The notes beneath the pieces are model-generated. The model was not told the DNA's origin and made no database searches. It saw nothing but the letters and a program-made list of their open reading frames with translations. Position numbers and translations under genes: made by a program. Shown in pieces: positions 24,254 to 31,957 of a stretch of DNA of 35,967 nt. This DNA is from Ardenticatenaceae bacterium (lineage in GTDB: Bacteria; Chloroflexota; Anaerolineae; Promineifilales; Promineifilaceae), in the NCBI GenBank assembly GCA_020634215.1, contig JACKCD010000059.1:1-35967 (forward strand), given 5' to 3'. Position 1 is the stretch's first letter. Every line of letters starts with the position of its first letter.

Positions 24254-26089
24254 TTAGCCACTGGATTCAGTCCAGTCAGCAATGTTCCACAATTCAGCAT
24301 CCCAGGGATTGACACGACCACCGAGAACGCGGTTAGAGAAGCCACTGACGGAACCACGATAAGTCAATGGAATAAGGACGACATCTTGCACTAAAATGTC
24401 GTTGAGTTGCTTGACAATTTCCTGACGGGTTGCCGTATCGCCTTCCGCATTGAGCTGATCCAATAAGGCGTCATATTCAGGGTTGCAATAACGTGTAACA
24501 CCACCGGCAAACCAGTTGTTTTCAGCTCCATTGACGTTGGCGCAGGTGTAGTTGGCGAATAGTGAGGCAAAGTCCTGGCCTGTAGCACCATTGGTGTACA
24601 TTTCTACATCAGTATAAAACTTGGTAAAAGTGTCTGGGCTTGCTACATCACCACCAAAATAAACAGCCGCATCAATATTACGGAGTTCAGTTTCGACACC
24701 GATCTCAGCCCACCATTGTTTGATGAAGGCTTGATATCCTTGGCGAACGGCGTTGGTTGAAGTTTGGTACACAAATTTCAACGGCAAGCCATCTTTTTCA
24801 CGGATACCATCACCGTCGGTGTCAACAATGCCAGCTTCATCGAGTAAAGCGTTGGCACCTTCGATATCTTGGGGGCAAGGATCGTTGGCTGTGGAAACGT
24901 AGGCAGGTGGGCCAGGCAAGAAGTTGCAGGTGGGTTTAGCCAGCGTACCGTAACCAAAGGTGGTCAACACATTGCGGTCAATGGCCATGGACAATGCTTT
25001 GCGCACGTTAATATCGGAGAGAATGGGGTGCGGGTTATTGCCATCCAAATATTCGGAGCGATCATCCCCCAATGCTGGGTCAGGATTGGTGAAGTTGATC
25101 ATGATGCGCTCTAGGTTGGTAGATAGGGCAGACTGGATTGTACCTTGCCCACTCAGTTCCATTTGTGCCAAAATTTCAGGAGCTACTTGGAGGTTCCAGG
25201 AGTAATCGGCTTCACCCGTTTCTAAGACGGCACGAGCGGCTGCTTCGGCATCACCACCACCCTTGATGAAAACGCTAGCGAAGTAGGGTTTGTTGGGGTC
25301 GCGGTAGTTAGGGTTGGCATCATATAGCACCGAGTCGTTGGGCAGGAATTCATTTACGATATAAGGGCCGGTACCGATTGGCTGAAAGGATTGTTCCGTA
25401 CAACCAATGGCCGCAGCACCCACACAGTCTGCCCACTGAGCCGCCTGAATAATGGGAGAGTTGAAGCCGACAAATGGCTTATAGGGAAAGGGAGTTGGAG
25501 CTGAGAAGTTAACCTGAATGGTCAAATCATCGATAGCGTCGATGCTAGCGATTTCGCTAAAGAGATCTGCACTGGCGCAACCTGTGTCTGGATCATTGCA
25601 AAATTCATATGTAAAGATAACATCGGCACTGGTGACAGGGGTGCCATCTGACCAGAGCAATCCCTCTCTGAGTTTCCAGGTAATGGACATGAGATCGGCA
25701 GCAAAGCCACCATTTTCGAGGGTGGGAACTTCTTCAGCCAAGAGGGGGAACATTTCACCCTGCGGGTTGTAACGAGCTAATGGCTCGATGACGATGGCTG
25801 AGGTTTCCAATTCTTTGCCACCACCAGAGAGGTAGGGCATGAGGTTTGAGGGGGCTTGCCAGAAGAAAAGGGTGAGTTGGTCACCTTGACCACGTTGGGT
25901 TTCTACAACGGTTTCGGTAACGGTTTCGGTAACGGTTTCAGTTTCGGTGACAACACGGGTGACTTCGACCTGTTCCGTCTCGGTAACGGTTTCGGTGACA
26001 ACACGGGTGACTTCAACAGTTTGAGGCTGACAAGCAGCTAGGACTATGGCTCCCAGTAAAGCGAACAGCAATAATGCGCTCTTTTTCAT
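24254..26089 (-). CDS. Peptide-type ABC importer substrate-binding lipoprotein (copy 2)
   Basis: I take the start at 26089 (M-K-K-S-A-L-L-L-F) because it matches copy 1 and follows GGAGGAGATA; the in-frame codon at 26101 lies upstream of that ribosome site. The 611-residue product has the same lipobox L-A-A-C, V-T-E-T linker, S-D-G-T-P-V-T-S-A-D-V block and D-T-D-G-D-G-I-R-E-K-D-G loop as copy 1, and aligns over its full length with many conservative changes. Differences cluster in ligand-facing stretches such as G-Y-G-T-L-A-K-P-T-C-N versus G-Y-A-G-S-G-L-P-S-C-N. The two may offer different substrates to one permease pair, which is inference. It is first in the operon. Confidence 0.92.
   Translation of the reverse strand: MKKSALLLFALLGAIVLAACQPQTVEVTRVVTETVTETEQVEVTRVVTETETVTETVTETVVETQRGQGDQLTLFFWQAPSNLMPYLSGGGKELETSAIVIEPLARYNPQGEMFPLLAEEVPTLENGGFAADLMSITWKLREGLLWSDGTPVTSADVIFTYEFCNDPDTGCASADLFSEIASIDAIDDLTIQVNFSAPTPFPYKPFVGFNSPIIQAAQWADCVGAAAIGCTEQSFQPIGTGPYIVNEFLPNDSVLYDANPNYRDPNKPYFASVFIKGGGDAEAAARAVLETGEADYSWNLQVAPEILAQMELSGQGTIQSALSTNLERIMINFTNPDPALGDDRSEYLDGNNPHPILSDINVRKALSMAIDRNVLTTFGYGTLAKPTCNFLPGPPAYVSTANDPCPQDIEGANALLDEAGIVDTDGDGIREKDGLPLKFVYQTSTNAVRQGYQAFIKQWWAEIGVETELRNIDAAVYFGGDVASPDTFTKFYTDVEMYTNGATGQDFASLFANYTCANVNGAENNWFAGGVTRYCNPEYDALLDQLNAEGDTATRQEIVKQLNDILVQDVVLIPLTYRGSVSGFSNRVLGGRVNPWDAELWNIADWTESSG
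25905..26020. repeat. Tandem repeat encoding the V-T-E-T linker (copy 2)
   Basis: The same 6/12-base unit structure as at 23751-23870 encodes the linker of the paralogous lipoprotein. Confidence 0.7.
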
Positions 26090-26169
26090 TATCTCCTCCA
26101 AAGAAATTCAAGAACTGTCATTAAGATATTGGGTCAGCTACTTTTTGCATTTAATAATAATAGACAGCA

Positions 26170-26185
26170 CCTCCTCTGTTGAATA
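26170..26185 (-). promoter_or_regulatory. Conserved leader block of binding-protein copy 2
   Basis: The 16-base block is identical to that at 24016-24031, in the same place between promoter and ATG. Confidence 0.4.
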
Positions 26186-26257
26186 TATGTTTTTAAAATT
26201 TGGACTTACAAAAACAAGAGATAGAGCTTTTGTATGTCCCCAGGAAGAACAGGAAAA

Positions 26258-26287
26258 AATATACCACAGGGTATTTTATATTGTCAA
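26258..26287 (-). promoter_or_regulatory. Predicted promoter of binding-protein copy 2
   Basis: On the minus strand -35 TTGACA (26282-26287), an 18-base spacer and -10 TATATT (26258-26263) match the copy 1 promoter, with C-C-T-G-T-G-G versus G-C-G-T-T-G-T-G-G before the -10 box. It starts 56 bp after the response regulator stop. Confidence 0.75.
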
Positions 26288-26343
26288 CTTAACGAAATGG
26301 TTTGGCGCACCCTGTTTTGTCCCTGTTTTGCCACAATTGGTGC

Positions 26344-27006
26344 TTATGACAGTAAGCCTAGCTCGTGGGCTTTGAGGGCTGCCTGGGTGCGGTCGCGGAC
26401 ACCGAGCTTGCCGAGGATGTTGGTGAGGTGGTTTTTAACGGTGCCTTCAGCGATGTAGAGTTGGGCGGCGATTTCTTTGTTGCTGGCTCCGGTGGCGACG
26501 AGGTGGAGGATTTCCAGCTCGCGGTCGGAGAGGGGTTCGGTGAGTTCGGTTGGCTTGGGGGAGTGGGGGGTTTGGGCTTCCGTGAGGCGGCTGAGTTCAG
26601 CAACGACTTTGGTGGCGATGGAGGGCTGGAGGAAGGATTCGCCGCGTGCGGCGGCGCGGATGGCTTCGACGAGTTTTTGGGAGGAGACATCTTTAAGGAG
26701 GTAGCCAATGGCTCCGGCGCGGAGGCCATCGAAGATGTTGTCGTCGTCGTCAAAGGTGGTGAGGACGATGATTTGGCTGGCGGGGTGAGTCTGTTTGATG
26801 CGGCGGGTGGCGGCAACGCCGTCAAGGATAGGCATACGGAGATCCATGAGGATGACATTGGGGTGGTGGTGGAAAACGGCCGTTATTGCCTCCTCCCCAT
26901 TCCCCGCCTCTGCCACCACCTCCAAATCATCCCAAACGGAGAGAAGCGTTCGCAAGCCCTCACGGAAGAGGGCTTGATCGTCTACCAGTAAGATACGTAT
27001 CGTCAT
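26344..27006 (-). CDS. NarL/FixJ-family response regulator
   Basis: The ATG at 27006 (M-T-I-R-I-L-L-V-D-D-Q) gives 220 residues. The receiver has L-V-D-D-Q, phospho-acceptor D55 in L-M-D-L-R-M-P, a threonine in V-L-T-T-F-D and a lysine in L-L-K-D-V-S. A Ser/Pro/Thr-rich linker leads to a LuxR-type helix-turn-helix (about 155-215) with L-S-D-R-E-L-E-I-L and N-K-E-I-A-A-Q-L-Y-I-A-E-G-T-V-K-N-H. It is the partner of the histidine kinase encoded just upstream. The peptide-importer promoter lies immediately downstream on the same strand and is a plausible but unproven target. Confidence 0.92.
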   Translation of the reverse strand: MTIRILLVDDQALFREGLRTLLSVWDDLEVVAEAGNGEEAITAVFHHHPNVILMDLRMPILDGVAATRRIKQTHPASQIIVLTTFDDDDNIFDGLRAGAIGYLLKDVSSQKLVEAIRAAARGESFLQPSIATKVVAELSRLTEAQTPHSPKPTELTEPLSDRELEILHLVATGASNKEIAAQLYIAEGTVKNHLTNILGKLGVRDRTQAALKAHELGLLS

Positions 27007-27016
27007 GTTTTGGGAG

Positions 27017-27088
27017 CAGTAATCAGTCATCGGTAATCGGTAATCAGTGGTTCAGACCGATTACCGATGACTGATGACCGATTACTGG
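27017..27088. repeat. Heptamer dyad between kinase and regulator genes
   Basis: CAGTCATCGGTAATCGG (27024-27040) and its exact complement (27057-27073) flank a 16-base loop, and further 7-base units (C-G-G-T-A-A-T, C-A-G-T-A-A-T) extend both arms. It fills the whole gap within the two-component pair and would fold in the transcript, possibly setting the kinase-to-regulator ratio. Confidence 0.65.
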
Positions 27089-27089
27089 A

Positions 27090-28277
27090 CTAGCCAGGCA
27101 GTGTGATTACCAACTTAAACCCATTGCCCGGTGTAGTTTCTGTTTCCAGCCGGCCGCCAAGCAGGTGGACACGTTCGCGCAGGCCAAGCAGACCGAATCC
27201 GTTGGTGGGGGAAACGGCCGTTCCTACCCCATTGTCCTTAATTTGTAGCTGCACCTGGTCGGCAGCGCGATAATCCAGCAGCAGGTCAACCCGCGAGGCG
27301 CGAGCATGTTTGCGAATGTTGGTCAGCCCTTCCTGCACGGCGCGGTAAAGCGTCAGGTCGAGCTTGGCATCCAGCGGGCGCGGCTGCCCGGCGATGTCAA
27401 ACTGGGTGACAATGCCGCTGTTTTCGGTTTCGGCCAGCAGGTCGGCCAAGGCAACGGACAGTGACTTTTGGCCGAGGGGAGAGTCGCGCAGGGCGGAAAC
27501 GGATTGACGAACGGCCGTTAACCCCTCCTCTGTCAACTTTTGCGCCTTTTGCAGCACATCCTGCGCCTTCTCCGGCTGCTGCGCCATCACTGCCTGTGCC
27601 GCCTTGATCTGCATATTGACCACCGTCAGATAATGCCCCAGCGTATCGTGGATTTCCCGCGCAATCCGATTGCGTTCCTTGGTTGTTGCCAGCTCCTCAG
27701 CCTGCGCCGCATACGCCGCCAACTGGTGATTGGCCGCTTCCAGATCGGTGGCTAACTGTTCCGCTTTGTGCCTTTGTTCGTCGGCCGAAAGAACAAGCTG
27801 CACAAAGATGATGACAAAGATTAACGCTGGCAAGAAATAAAGCGGCAGCAGCAGCGAATCTACCCAACTTCCTCCGTTGAGTATGTGTGACAGCGGGATG
27901 ATGCACAAAATTGCCAAACAATAGAACCATCGCCTCCAGCCGGTTAAGTGCTCCATTGCCATGCCCACCAAGGGCATGGTAATGATCCAGATGGTGAAGT
28001 TTTGGCTGAGCAAATATTGGATGGTAAACCCCAGCAGCCAGAGAAGGATTAACGGCAACGGCTTGCCCAGGCGGTTGAAGAAGCTGGGGGCAGCCAGCAG
28101 GGCCGCAAGATAGACAAGTGCCAACCCAAGTGCCAGCCATCGTTTGGACACCGACGGGGCATTGCTGTCCTGAAGCCAGCCAATGTAGGCGACAAAAAGC
28201 GGCAGCACAACGATGCTAACGGTGGCAATTAGTGTGCGGTTTTCGATAGGGAGCTTGGACCAGCTTAATCTGCTCAT
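27090..28277 (-). CDS. Sensor histidine kinase, NarL-partner (HisKA_3) type
   Basis: This 395-residue protein has five or six hydrophobic helices in the first ~165 residues, with no large extracytoplasmic domain. A coiled coil at about 165-200 leads to the HisKA_3 helix with phospho-acceptor H210 in R-E-I-H-D-T-L-G-H. The ATPase domain includes N-I-R-K-H-A-R-A, D-N-G-V-G and G-F-G-L-L-G-L-R-E-R, ending in a G-N-G-F-K region. This DesK-like layout often senses membrane state or compounds within the membrane. The partner regulator follows after a dyad of about 70 bp. Confidence 0.92.
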   Translation of the reverse strand: MSRLSWSKLPIENRTLIATVSIVVLPLFVAYIGWLQDSNAPSVSKRWLALGLALVYLAALLAAPSFFNRLGKPLPLILLWLLGFTIQYLLSQNFTIWIITMPLVGMAMEHLTGWRRWFYCLAILCIIPLSHILNGGSWVDSLLLPLYFLPALIFVIIFVQLVLSADEQRHKAEQLATDLEAANHQLAAYAAQAEELATTKERNRIAREIHDTLGHYLTVVNMQIKAAQAVMAQQPEKAQDVLQKAQKLTEEGLTAVRQSVSALRDSPLGQKSLSVALADLLAETENSGIVTQFDIAGQPRPLDAKLDLTLYRAVQEGLTNIRKHARASRVDLLLDYRAADQVQLQIKDNGVGTAVSPTNGFGLLGLRERVHLLGGRLETETTPGNGFKLVITLPG

Positions 28278-28420
28278 ACGTTTGCGTTACGTTTCTGTCG
28301 CTGATGTGGGTCAATGCTGAGTGCGGCTTCATTTTTGGGTTTCAGCGCGTTTGGGCAATTGTAACAGATTTGTAAGAATGTCATAAGCTGGGGGTAAGAA
28401 CGGCCGTTTATCCTGCCCAG

Positions 28421-28475
28421 AGATAGGACGCGGACGAACACAGACGAACGCGGACAAAGACATTCAACCAAGGAG
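28421..28475. repeat. Short tandem ~10-base units upstream of the spondin-domain gene
   Basis: Units of the type G-C-G-G-A-C-G-A-A-C and C-A-G-A-C-G-A-A-C-G recur three to four times at 28428-28460, followed by an AAGGAGGTGAGG (28470-28481) with no gene at a suitable distance. Confidence 0.4.
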
Positions 28476-28556
28476 GTGAGGCCAACCTATTTTTGCTGTT
28501 TGTTTAGATGTGACCACCCTTTATCCAAAACCATTTGTTATTGAAGGAAAGAACCG

Positions 28557-29297
28557 ATGAATCAGAAAAATGTAAAGAAATTTGTGAGTCTAACGGCCGT
28601 TTTGCTCAGTATGGCTCTTTTAATTAGCACTGCCGCGTTTGTTGCTGCCACCCCGCCCACTGCCCACTATCGCGTGACCATCAAAAACATGAGCAGCGGG
28701 CAGCCCATTTCGCCCCCCGTCGCCGTCACCCACAGCCGCGACCTGCACCTGTTCCAGCGGGGCAAGCTGGCTTCTGATGCCATTGAGGCCATTGCTGAGG
28801 ATGGCAACCAGGCACCCGCCGTGGCGCTGTTGACCGGAATGGCTGGCGTAACCGATGTGGTGGATGTGGGGATGCCGCTGACCCCGGCAGGAACGGCCGT
28901 TGGCAGCTTTAGCGACACCATAACTTTTGACATCACCGCCGCCCCCGGCGACCGCTTCTCGCTGGCCGGAATGCTCATCTGCACCAACGATGGCATTGTA
29001 GGGTTGGACAGCGTTAAGCTGCCCGCCCACAACCGTAAACAATATCGTGCCCATGCTTATGACGCAGGCACTGAAGCCAACACCGAACTGAGCGGCGATA
29101 TTGTTGACCCGTGTAGTGCCCTTGGCCCCGTCGCTTTGGCCGGCGACCCCAATGGTAATGAAGACGCTGCGGTCAACACTGACCCTGCCGAGGCAATCAG
29201 ATACCATCGGGGTATTGTCGGAACAGGAGATTTAACAGATGCCCACGACTGGCGTGGCCCAATTGCCAGAGTGACGATTACCCGTATCAACAACTAG
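28557..29297 (+). CDS. Secreted spondin-domain protein
   Basis: This 246-residue protein has a signal peptide of about 31 residues (ending F-V-A-A) and then a single Spondin_N-type domain: Y-R-V-T-I-K-N-M-S-S-G-Q-P-I-S-P-P, H-L-F-Q-R-G-K-L-A-S, I-A-E-D-G-N, M-L-I-C-T-N-D-G-I-V-G-L-D and A-Y-D-A-G-T-E-A-N-T-E. It closes with W-R-G-P-I-A-R-V-T-I-T-R. Bacterial members are exported and of unknown function; the eukaryotic domain binds cell-surface or matrix partners and calcium. GAAGGAAAG supports the ATG. A textbook terminator follows 61 bp after the stop. Confidence 0.87.
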   Translation: MNQKNVKKFVSLTAVLLSMALLISTAAFVAATPPTAHYRVTIKNMSSGQPISPPVAVTHSRDLHLFQRGKLASDAIEAIAEDGNQAPAVALLTGMAGVTDVVDVGMPLTPAGTAVGSFSDTITFDITAAPGDRFSLAGMLICTNDGIVGLDSVKLPAHNRKQYRAHAYDAGTEANTELSGDIVDPCSALGPVALAGDPNGNEDAAVNTDPAEAIRYHRGIVGTGDLTDAHDWRGPIARVTITRINN

Positions 29298-29358
29298 GTG
29301 CGCGTTGGGCACAGAAGCGTAAGTTTGTTTTTTGACTGGATTTTGTGATCTGGTTGAC

Positions 29359-29389
29359 GAGCCACAGCATTTGCTGTGGCTCTTTTTTT
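29359..29389 (+). terminator. Intrinsic terminator of the spondin-domain gene
   Basis: GAGCCACAGC (29359-29368) pairs perfectly with GCTGTGGCTC (29373-29382) around ATTT, followed by seven T (29383-29389). Confidence 0.93.
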
Positions 29390-29411
29390 GCGGGAAAACG
29401 GCCGTTCTTTT

Positions 29412-29589
29412 ACCATTACTCTCGGCTACTTTGCCACCGACATGACCGAGGCACTGGCTAATGACCCAATGTGACCCCGGCACTGCTACAGCGGATTCCG
29501 GCAGGGCGATTTTTAAATGGGTGGTTGTCTTTTTGGCTTTGCCCGCCGCCAGCTATTTGAACGGGGCAACGTTTATGGGGGATGGTTGA
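29412..29589 (+). pseudogene. Relic of a short-chain dehydrogenase C terminus, in three frames
   Basis: No long frame exists, but three short pieces in order match the end of gluconate 5-dehydrogenase-type short-chain dehydrogenases. These are G-Y-F-A-T-D-M-T-E-A-L-A-N-D-P (29424-29468), then L-L-Q-R-I-P-A-G-R-F in a second frame (29483-29512), then V-V-V-F-L-A-L-P-A-A-S-Y-L-N-G-A-T in a third (29521-29571), with a final G-D-G before a stop. At least two frame changes and small deletions separate them, and the catalytic half is gone. It follows a terminator and an AACGGCCGTT, so the rest was probably lost by deletion. Confidence 0.65.
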
Positions 29590-29636
29590 GCCGATGACCA
29601 GCGTAGCGCGGTGTTACGCTGTATGGATTGAATCAA

Positions 29637-29703
29637 GCGGCAAGTGGCAAGTAACAAGTAGCAGGTCTTGTTGGCTAACAGGACTTGCTACTTGCCACTT
29701 GCG
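29637..29703. repeat. Heptamer dyad (AAGTNNC units)
   Basis: Units A-A-G-T-G-G-C, A-A-G-T-A-A-C and A-A-G-T-A-G-C in the left arm pair with complementary units in the right arm (G-C-T-A-C-T-T, G-C-C-A-C-T-T) around about 29676. It lies downstream of the Tat-signal gene and may terminate it. Confidence 0.6.
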
Positions 29704-29713
29704 ATCTGCAACA

Positions 29714-30763
29714 TTAGATCTGATGCCGTTCGCGGTATTGGGTGATTTGCTCACGGATGATTTGTTGGCTGGAAACGGCCGTTTGTACCGGTTCTGCCAA
29801 TTGCCCCTGGTACGCTGTTTGCACCCGCTCCGCCCGTGCAATGGTTTCCCCGGCTTGCGTCAGCACCTGTTCCCGCATCGGTTTGACAATCTTTTGCCGC
29901 AAGGGGGCTTCCTCGTTGGGTGCCCCCACCCACACATCAAGCGGCTGTGCCACTCGTTCCCGCACGCCAGCAACCGTGGTGGGGGTTTCGCCAATCAGCA
30001 GCGTCAGTGCCTGCATAATTTCGGCGGCGCGTTCGCCAATGCCAAAGGGAAGCCATTTGCGGACATCGACAAACCATTGGTTGAGCATTTCCAAAAATGG
30101 GCCAATGGTGTCCACAGCTTGTTCCAGCAGGGTTCCCACACCATTGTAAAAGCTTTCTACCTGTCCAAGCTGGGTGTCCAGCCAGGCGCGACCTTCTTCG
30201 ATGGTGGGTATGTGGGCATCGAGTTCGTCGAGGGCTTGCTGCCCGGCGGCAATGCTGTCACGCAGGGTGGGGGTGTTGTCCATGAGGTCGGTGAGGGTTT
30301 GGGAAACGGCCGTTAATCCCTCCCCCAGCGTTCCCGCCACATCCACCCCATCCAGTTGCTCATACAGCGCAACCAGCCCACTGAGAATCCCCAACTGCTC
30401 CGTTGTCGAAGCCAACTCTAGCGAAAGCGATTCAGAAGCCACGCTGCTGTCGGCGTTGGCCGTTTGCAGCGACTCTAGTTGCCGCTGTGTGGCATCTAGT
30501 GCCGCTTGCAGCCGCATGTTGTCGGCCTGCGCCGCCGTCAGCCGCGCCAGCAGTTCAGCCGCGTCGTTGTGAGCCGTCAGCACCGTTTGCGCCGCCTGAA
30601 TGGCCGGTGGTTCGGGGATAGGCGTGGGCAAAACGGTGGTGGCTGATTGTGCCTTATTCAAAAGAAGCGCGGCACCGCCGCCTGTTGCTGTGGCCGCAAC
30701 GGCCGTTGCTACCGCCGCCTTCAAGAATCCCCGTCTGTCAACCTGTTGATCATGCCCGTTCAT
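29714..30763 (-). CDS. Tat-exported coiled-coil protein of unknown function
   Basis: A Tat signal opens the protein: D-R-R-G-F-L-K followed by an alanine-rich hydrophobic stretch. The ATG at 30763 stands about nine bases after AGGTGA and is preferred over the ATG two codons earlier. The mature part has a Pro/Thr-rich spacer (P-T-P-I-P-E-P-P), a coiled coil at about 65-130 (A-A-L-D-A-T-Q-R-Q-L-E-S-L) and a long helical region, D-L-M-D-N-T-P-T-L-R-D-S-I, resembling apolipoprotein- or methyl-accepting-like helical bundles. I recognise no family. Because Tat exports folded proteins, it may be an oligomeric envelope protein, possibly held by an uncleaved signal anchor. Confidence 0.7.
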   Translation of the reverse strand: MNGHDQQVDRRGFLKAAVATAVAATATGGGAALLLNKAQSATTVLPTPIPEPPAIQAAQTVLTAHNDAAELLARLTAAQADNMRLQAALDATQRQLESLQTANADSSVASESLSLELASTTEQLGILSGLVALYEQLDGVDVAGTLGEGLTAVSQTLTDLMDNTPTLRDSIAAGQQALDELDAHIPTIEEGRAWLDTQLGQVESFYNGVGTLLEQAVDTIGPFLEMLNQWFVDVRKWLPFGIGERAAEIMQALTLLIGETPTTVAGVRERVAQPLDVWVGAPNEEAPLRQKIVKPMREQVLTQAGETIARAERVQTAYQGQLAEPVQTAVSSQQIIREQITQYRERHQI

Positions 30764-30785
30764 CGCCATATTTCACCTACTGTCT

Positions 30786-30852
30786 GGGGAGTGGAGAATC
30801 GGGGATTAGAGATTAACCGTGTGTCATCTCCAATTCCCAATCTCCAATCTCC
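30786..30852. repeat. Heptamer dyad (GATTNGN units) upstream of the Tat-signal gene
   Basis: The left arm (30786-30814) has A-G-A-A-T-C-G, G-G-G-A-T-T-A and G-A-G-A-T-T. The right arm (30826-30852) has C-T-C-C-A-A-T, T-C-C-C-A-A-T and C-T-C-C-A-A-T. It is related to the dyad at 17403 and to the half-element T-C-C-A-A-T-C at 5415-5431. Confidence 0.55.
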
Positions 30853-30965
30853 TTTCTCAAATTGCCAATTCTCACACATTACTGCCCATTTAGACCCCAA
30901 AACCTTAACAGCGTAACATAAGAGAGACGTTAAAGTAGTACCAAAAGGGGGCTGTCCACGCCCTA

Positions 30966-31904
30966 CTACTCTACGCTGTAGCCAAAACGCCGCAAAGAAT
31001 TATCGCGCCGCCGCCATTTTGGCTCCACCTTGACCCACAGCTCCAGAAAAACCTTGCCGTCAATCAGCTTCTCAATTTCCTGCCGCGCAGCCGCGCCCAG
31101 TTCGCGCAACCGCGCCCCTTTTTTGCCGATAAGCATTTTCTTGTGGTTGTCGCGCTCCACAAAAATGTTGGCACTAATATAGGTAATGCCGTTGGGGCGC
31201 TCCTTGAATGCCTCCACGCGAACGGCCGTGCTGTAGGGCAGTTCGTCTTGCAGCTGCAAAAAGATTTGCTCGCGTATCATTTCGGCGGCGATGTCGCGCA
31301 CAAATACGTCGGTGATTTGGTCTTCGGGGTAGTAGCGGGGGCCGGCCGGAAGTGCCTCAATCAACATTTGCAGCAGTTCGGCTACGCCATGCCCTTGCAG
31401 AGCCGAAAAAAGCAGCCAGGGAGCATCGGGCAGCAGGGCGCGGTACGCTTCGCTGTGGGGAATGACCTGGTCGGCGGTCAGTGCGTCGGCTTTGTTAATG
31501 CCCAGAATGACTTTGCTGTTAGATAGCTGCCGCATTGTTTCGGCAATTTGCTGTTCGTGCGGGCCGGGGAGTTCGCTGCCATCAAGTAGCCACAGCACAA
31601 TATCGGCATCGTTGAGGGTGTCAACGGCCGTTTGCAGCATAAACTCATCCAGCTTGTGGCGCGGGTTTTGGATGAGGCCGGGCGTGTCCACAAAAACCAT
31701 CTGGTAGTTGGGTTCGGTGATGATGCCAAGCTGCCGGGTGCGCGTGGTTTGCGGGCGTGGGGTGACAATGGCAATTTTTTGCGTCAGCAGGGCGTTCATC
31801 AGCGTGCTTTTGCCCACGTTGGGTCGCCCCACCAGAGCCACAAAGCCAGATTTGTGCCCTTCGGGAAAGTCAAAAGTTGGGTTTTCGGTTGTTGTTTCAC
31901 TCAT
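30966..31904 (-). CDS. era: GTPase Era
   Basis: This 312-residue protein has G1 G-R-P-N-V-G-K-S-T (about 27-35), the switch I region around T-T-R-T-R, G3 D-T-P-G, G4 N-K-A-D and a C-terminal KH RNA-binding domain with I-G-K-K-G-A-R-L-R-E-L-G. Era binds the 3' end of 16S rRNA and helps assemble the 30S subunit. An N-terminal extension of about 18 residues before the GTPase fold is slightly longer than usual. The gene follows the Lgt-like gene on the same strand with a 51-bp gap. Confidence 0.96.
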   Translation of the reverse strand: MSETTTENPTFDFPEGHKSGFVALVGRPNVGKSTLMNALLTQKIAIVTPRPQTTRTRQLGIITEPNYQMVFVDTPGLIQNPRHKLDEFMLQTAVDTLNDADIVLWLLDGSELPGPHEQQIAETMRQLSNSKVILGINKADALTADQVIPHSEAYRALLPDAPWLLFSALQGHGVAELLQMLIEALPAGPRYYPEDQITDVFVRDIAAEMIREQIFLQLQDELPYSTAVRVEAFKERPNGITYISANIFVERDNHKKMLIGKKGARLRELGAAARQEIEKLIDGKVFLELWVKVEPKWRRRDNSLRRFGYSVE

Positions 31905-31928
31905 AAATTATGATTGGGATGCGGAAAG

Positions 31929-31957
31929 AATCCTGTCAAATCCTGTTAATCCTGTCT
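31929..31957. repeat. Three tandem ~10-base units
   Basis: A-A-T-C-C-T-G-T-x-x is repeated three times between era and the Lgt-like gene and just overlaps the latter's stop. It belongs to the same class of short-unit repeats as the other spacers. Confidence 0.5.

Noticed and set aside
23751..26020. Possible CRISPR-like array in the repeated V-T-E-T coding blocks
   Set aside because: Units are 6-12 bases, have no unique spacers, and are in frame within lipoprotein linkers.
26365..26991. 208-residue glycine-rich plus-strand frame opposite the NarL-type regulator
   Set aside because: It mirrors the receiver and LuxR domains exactly and has no independent start signals.
28470..28556. Small gene after the perfect AAGGAGGTGAGG at 28470
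   Set aside because: The only frame starts with a GTG inside the motif itself and gives about 22 cysteine-rich residues without resemblance to anything; spacing is not workable.
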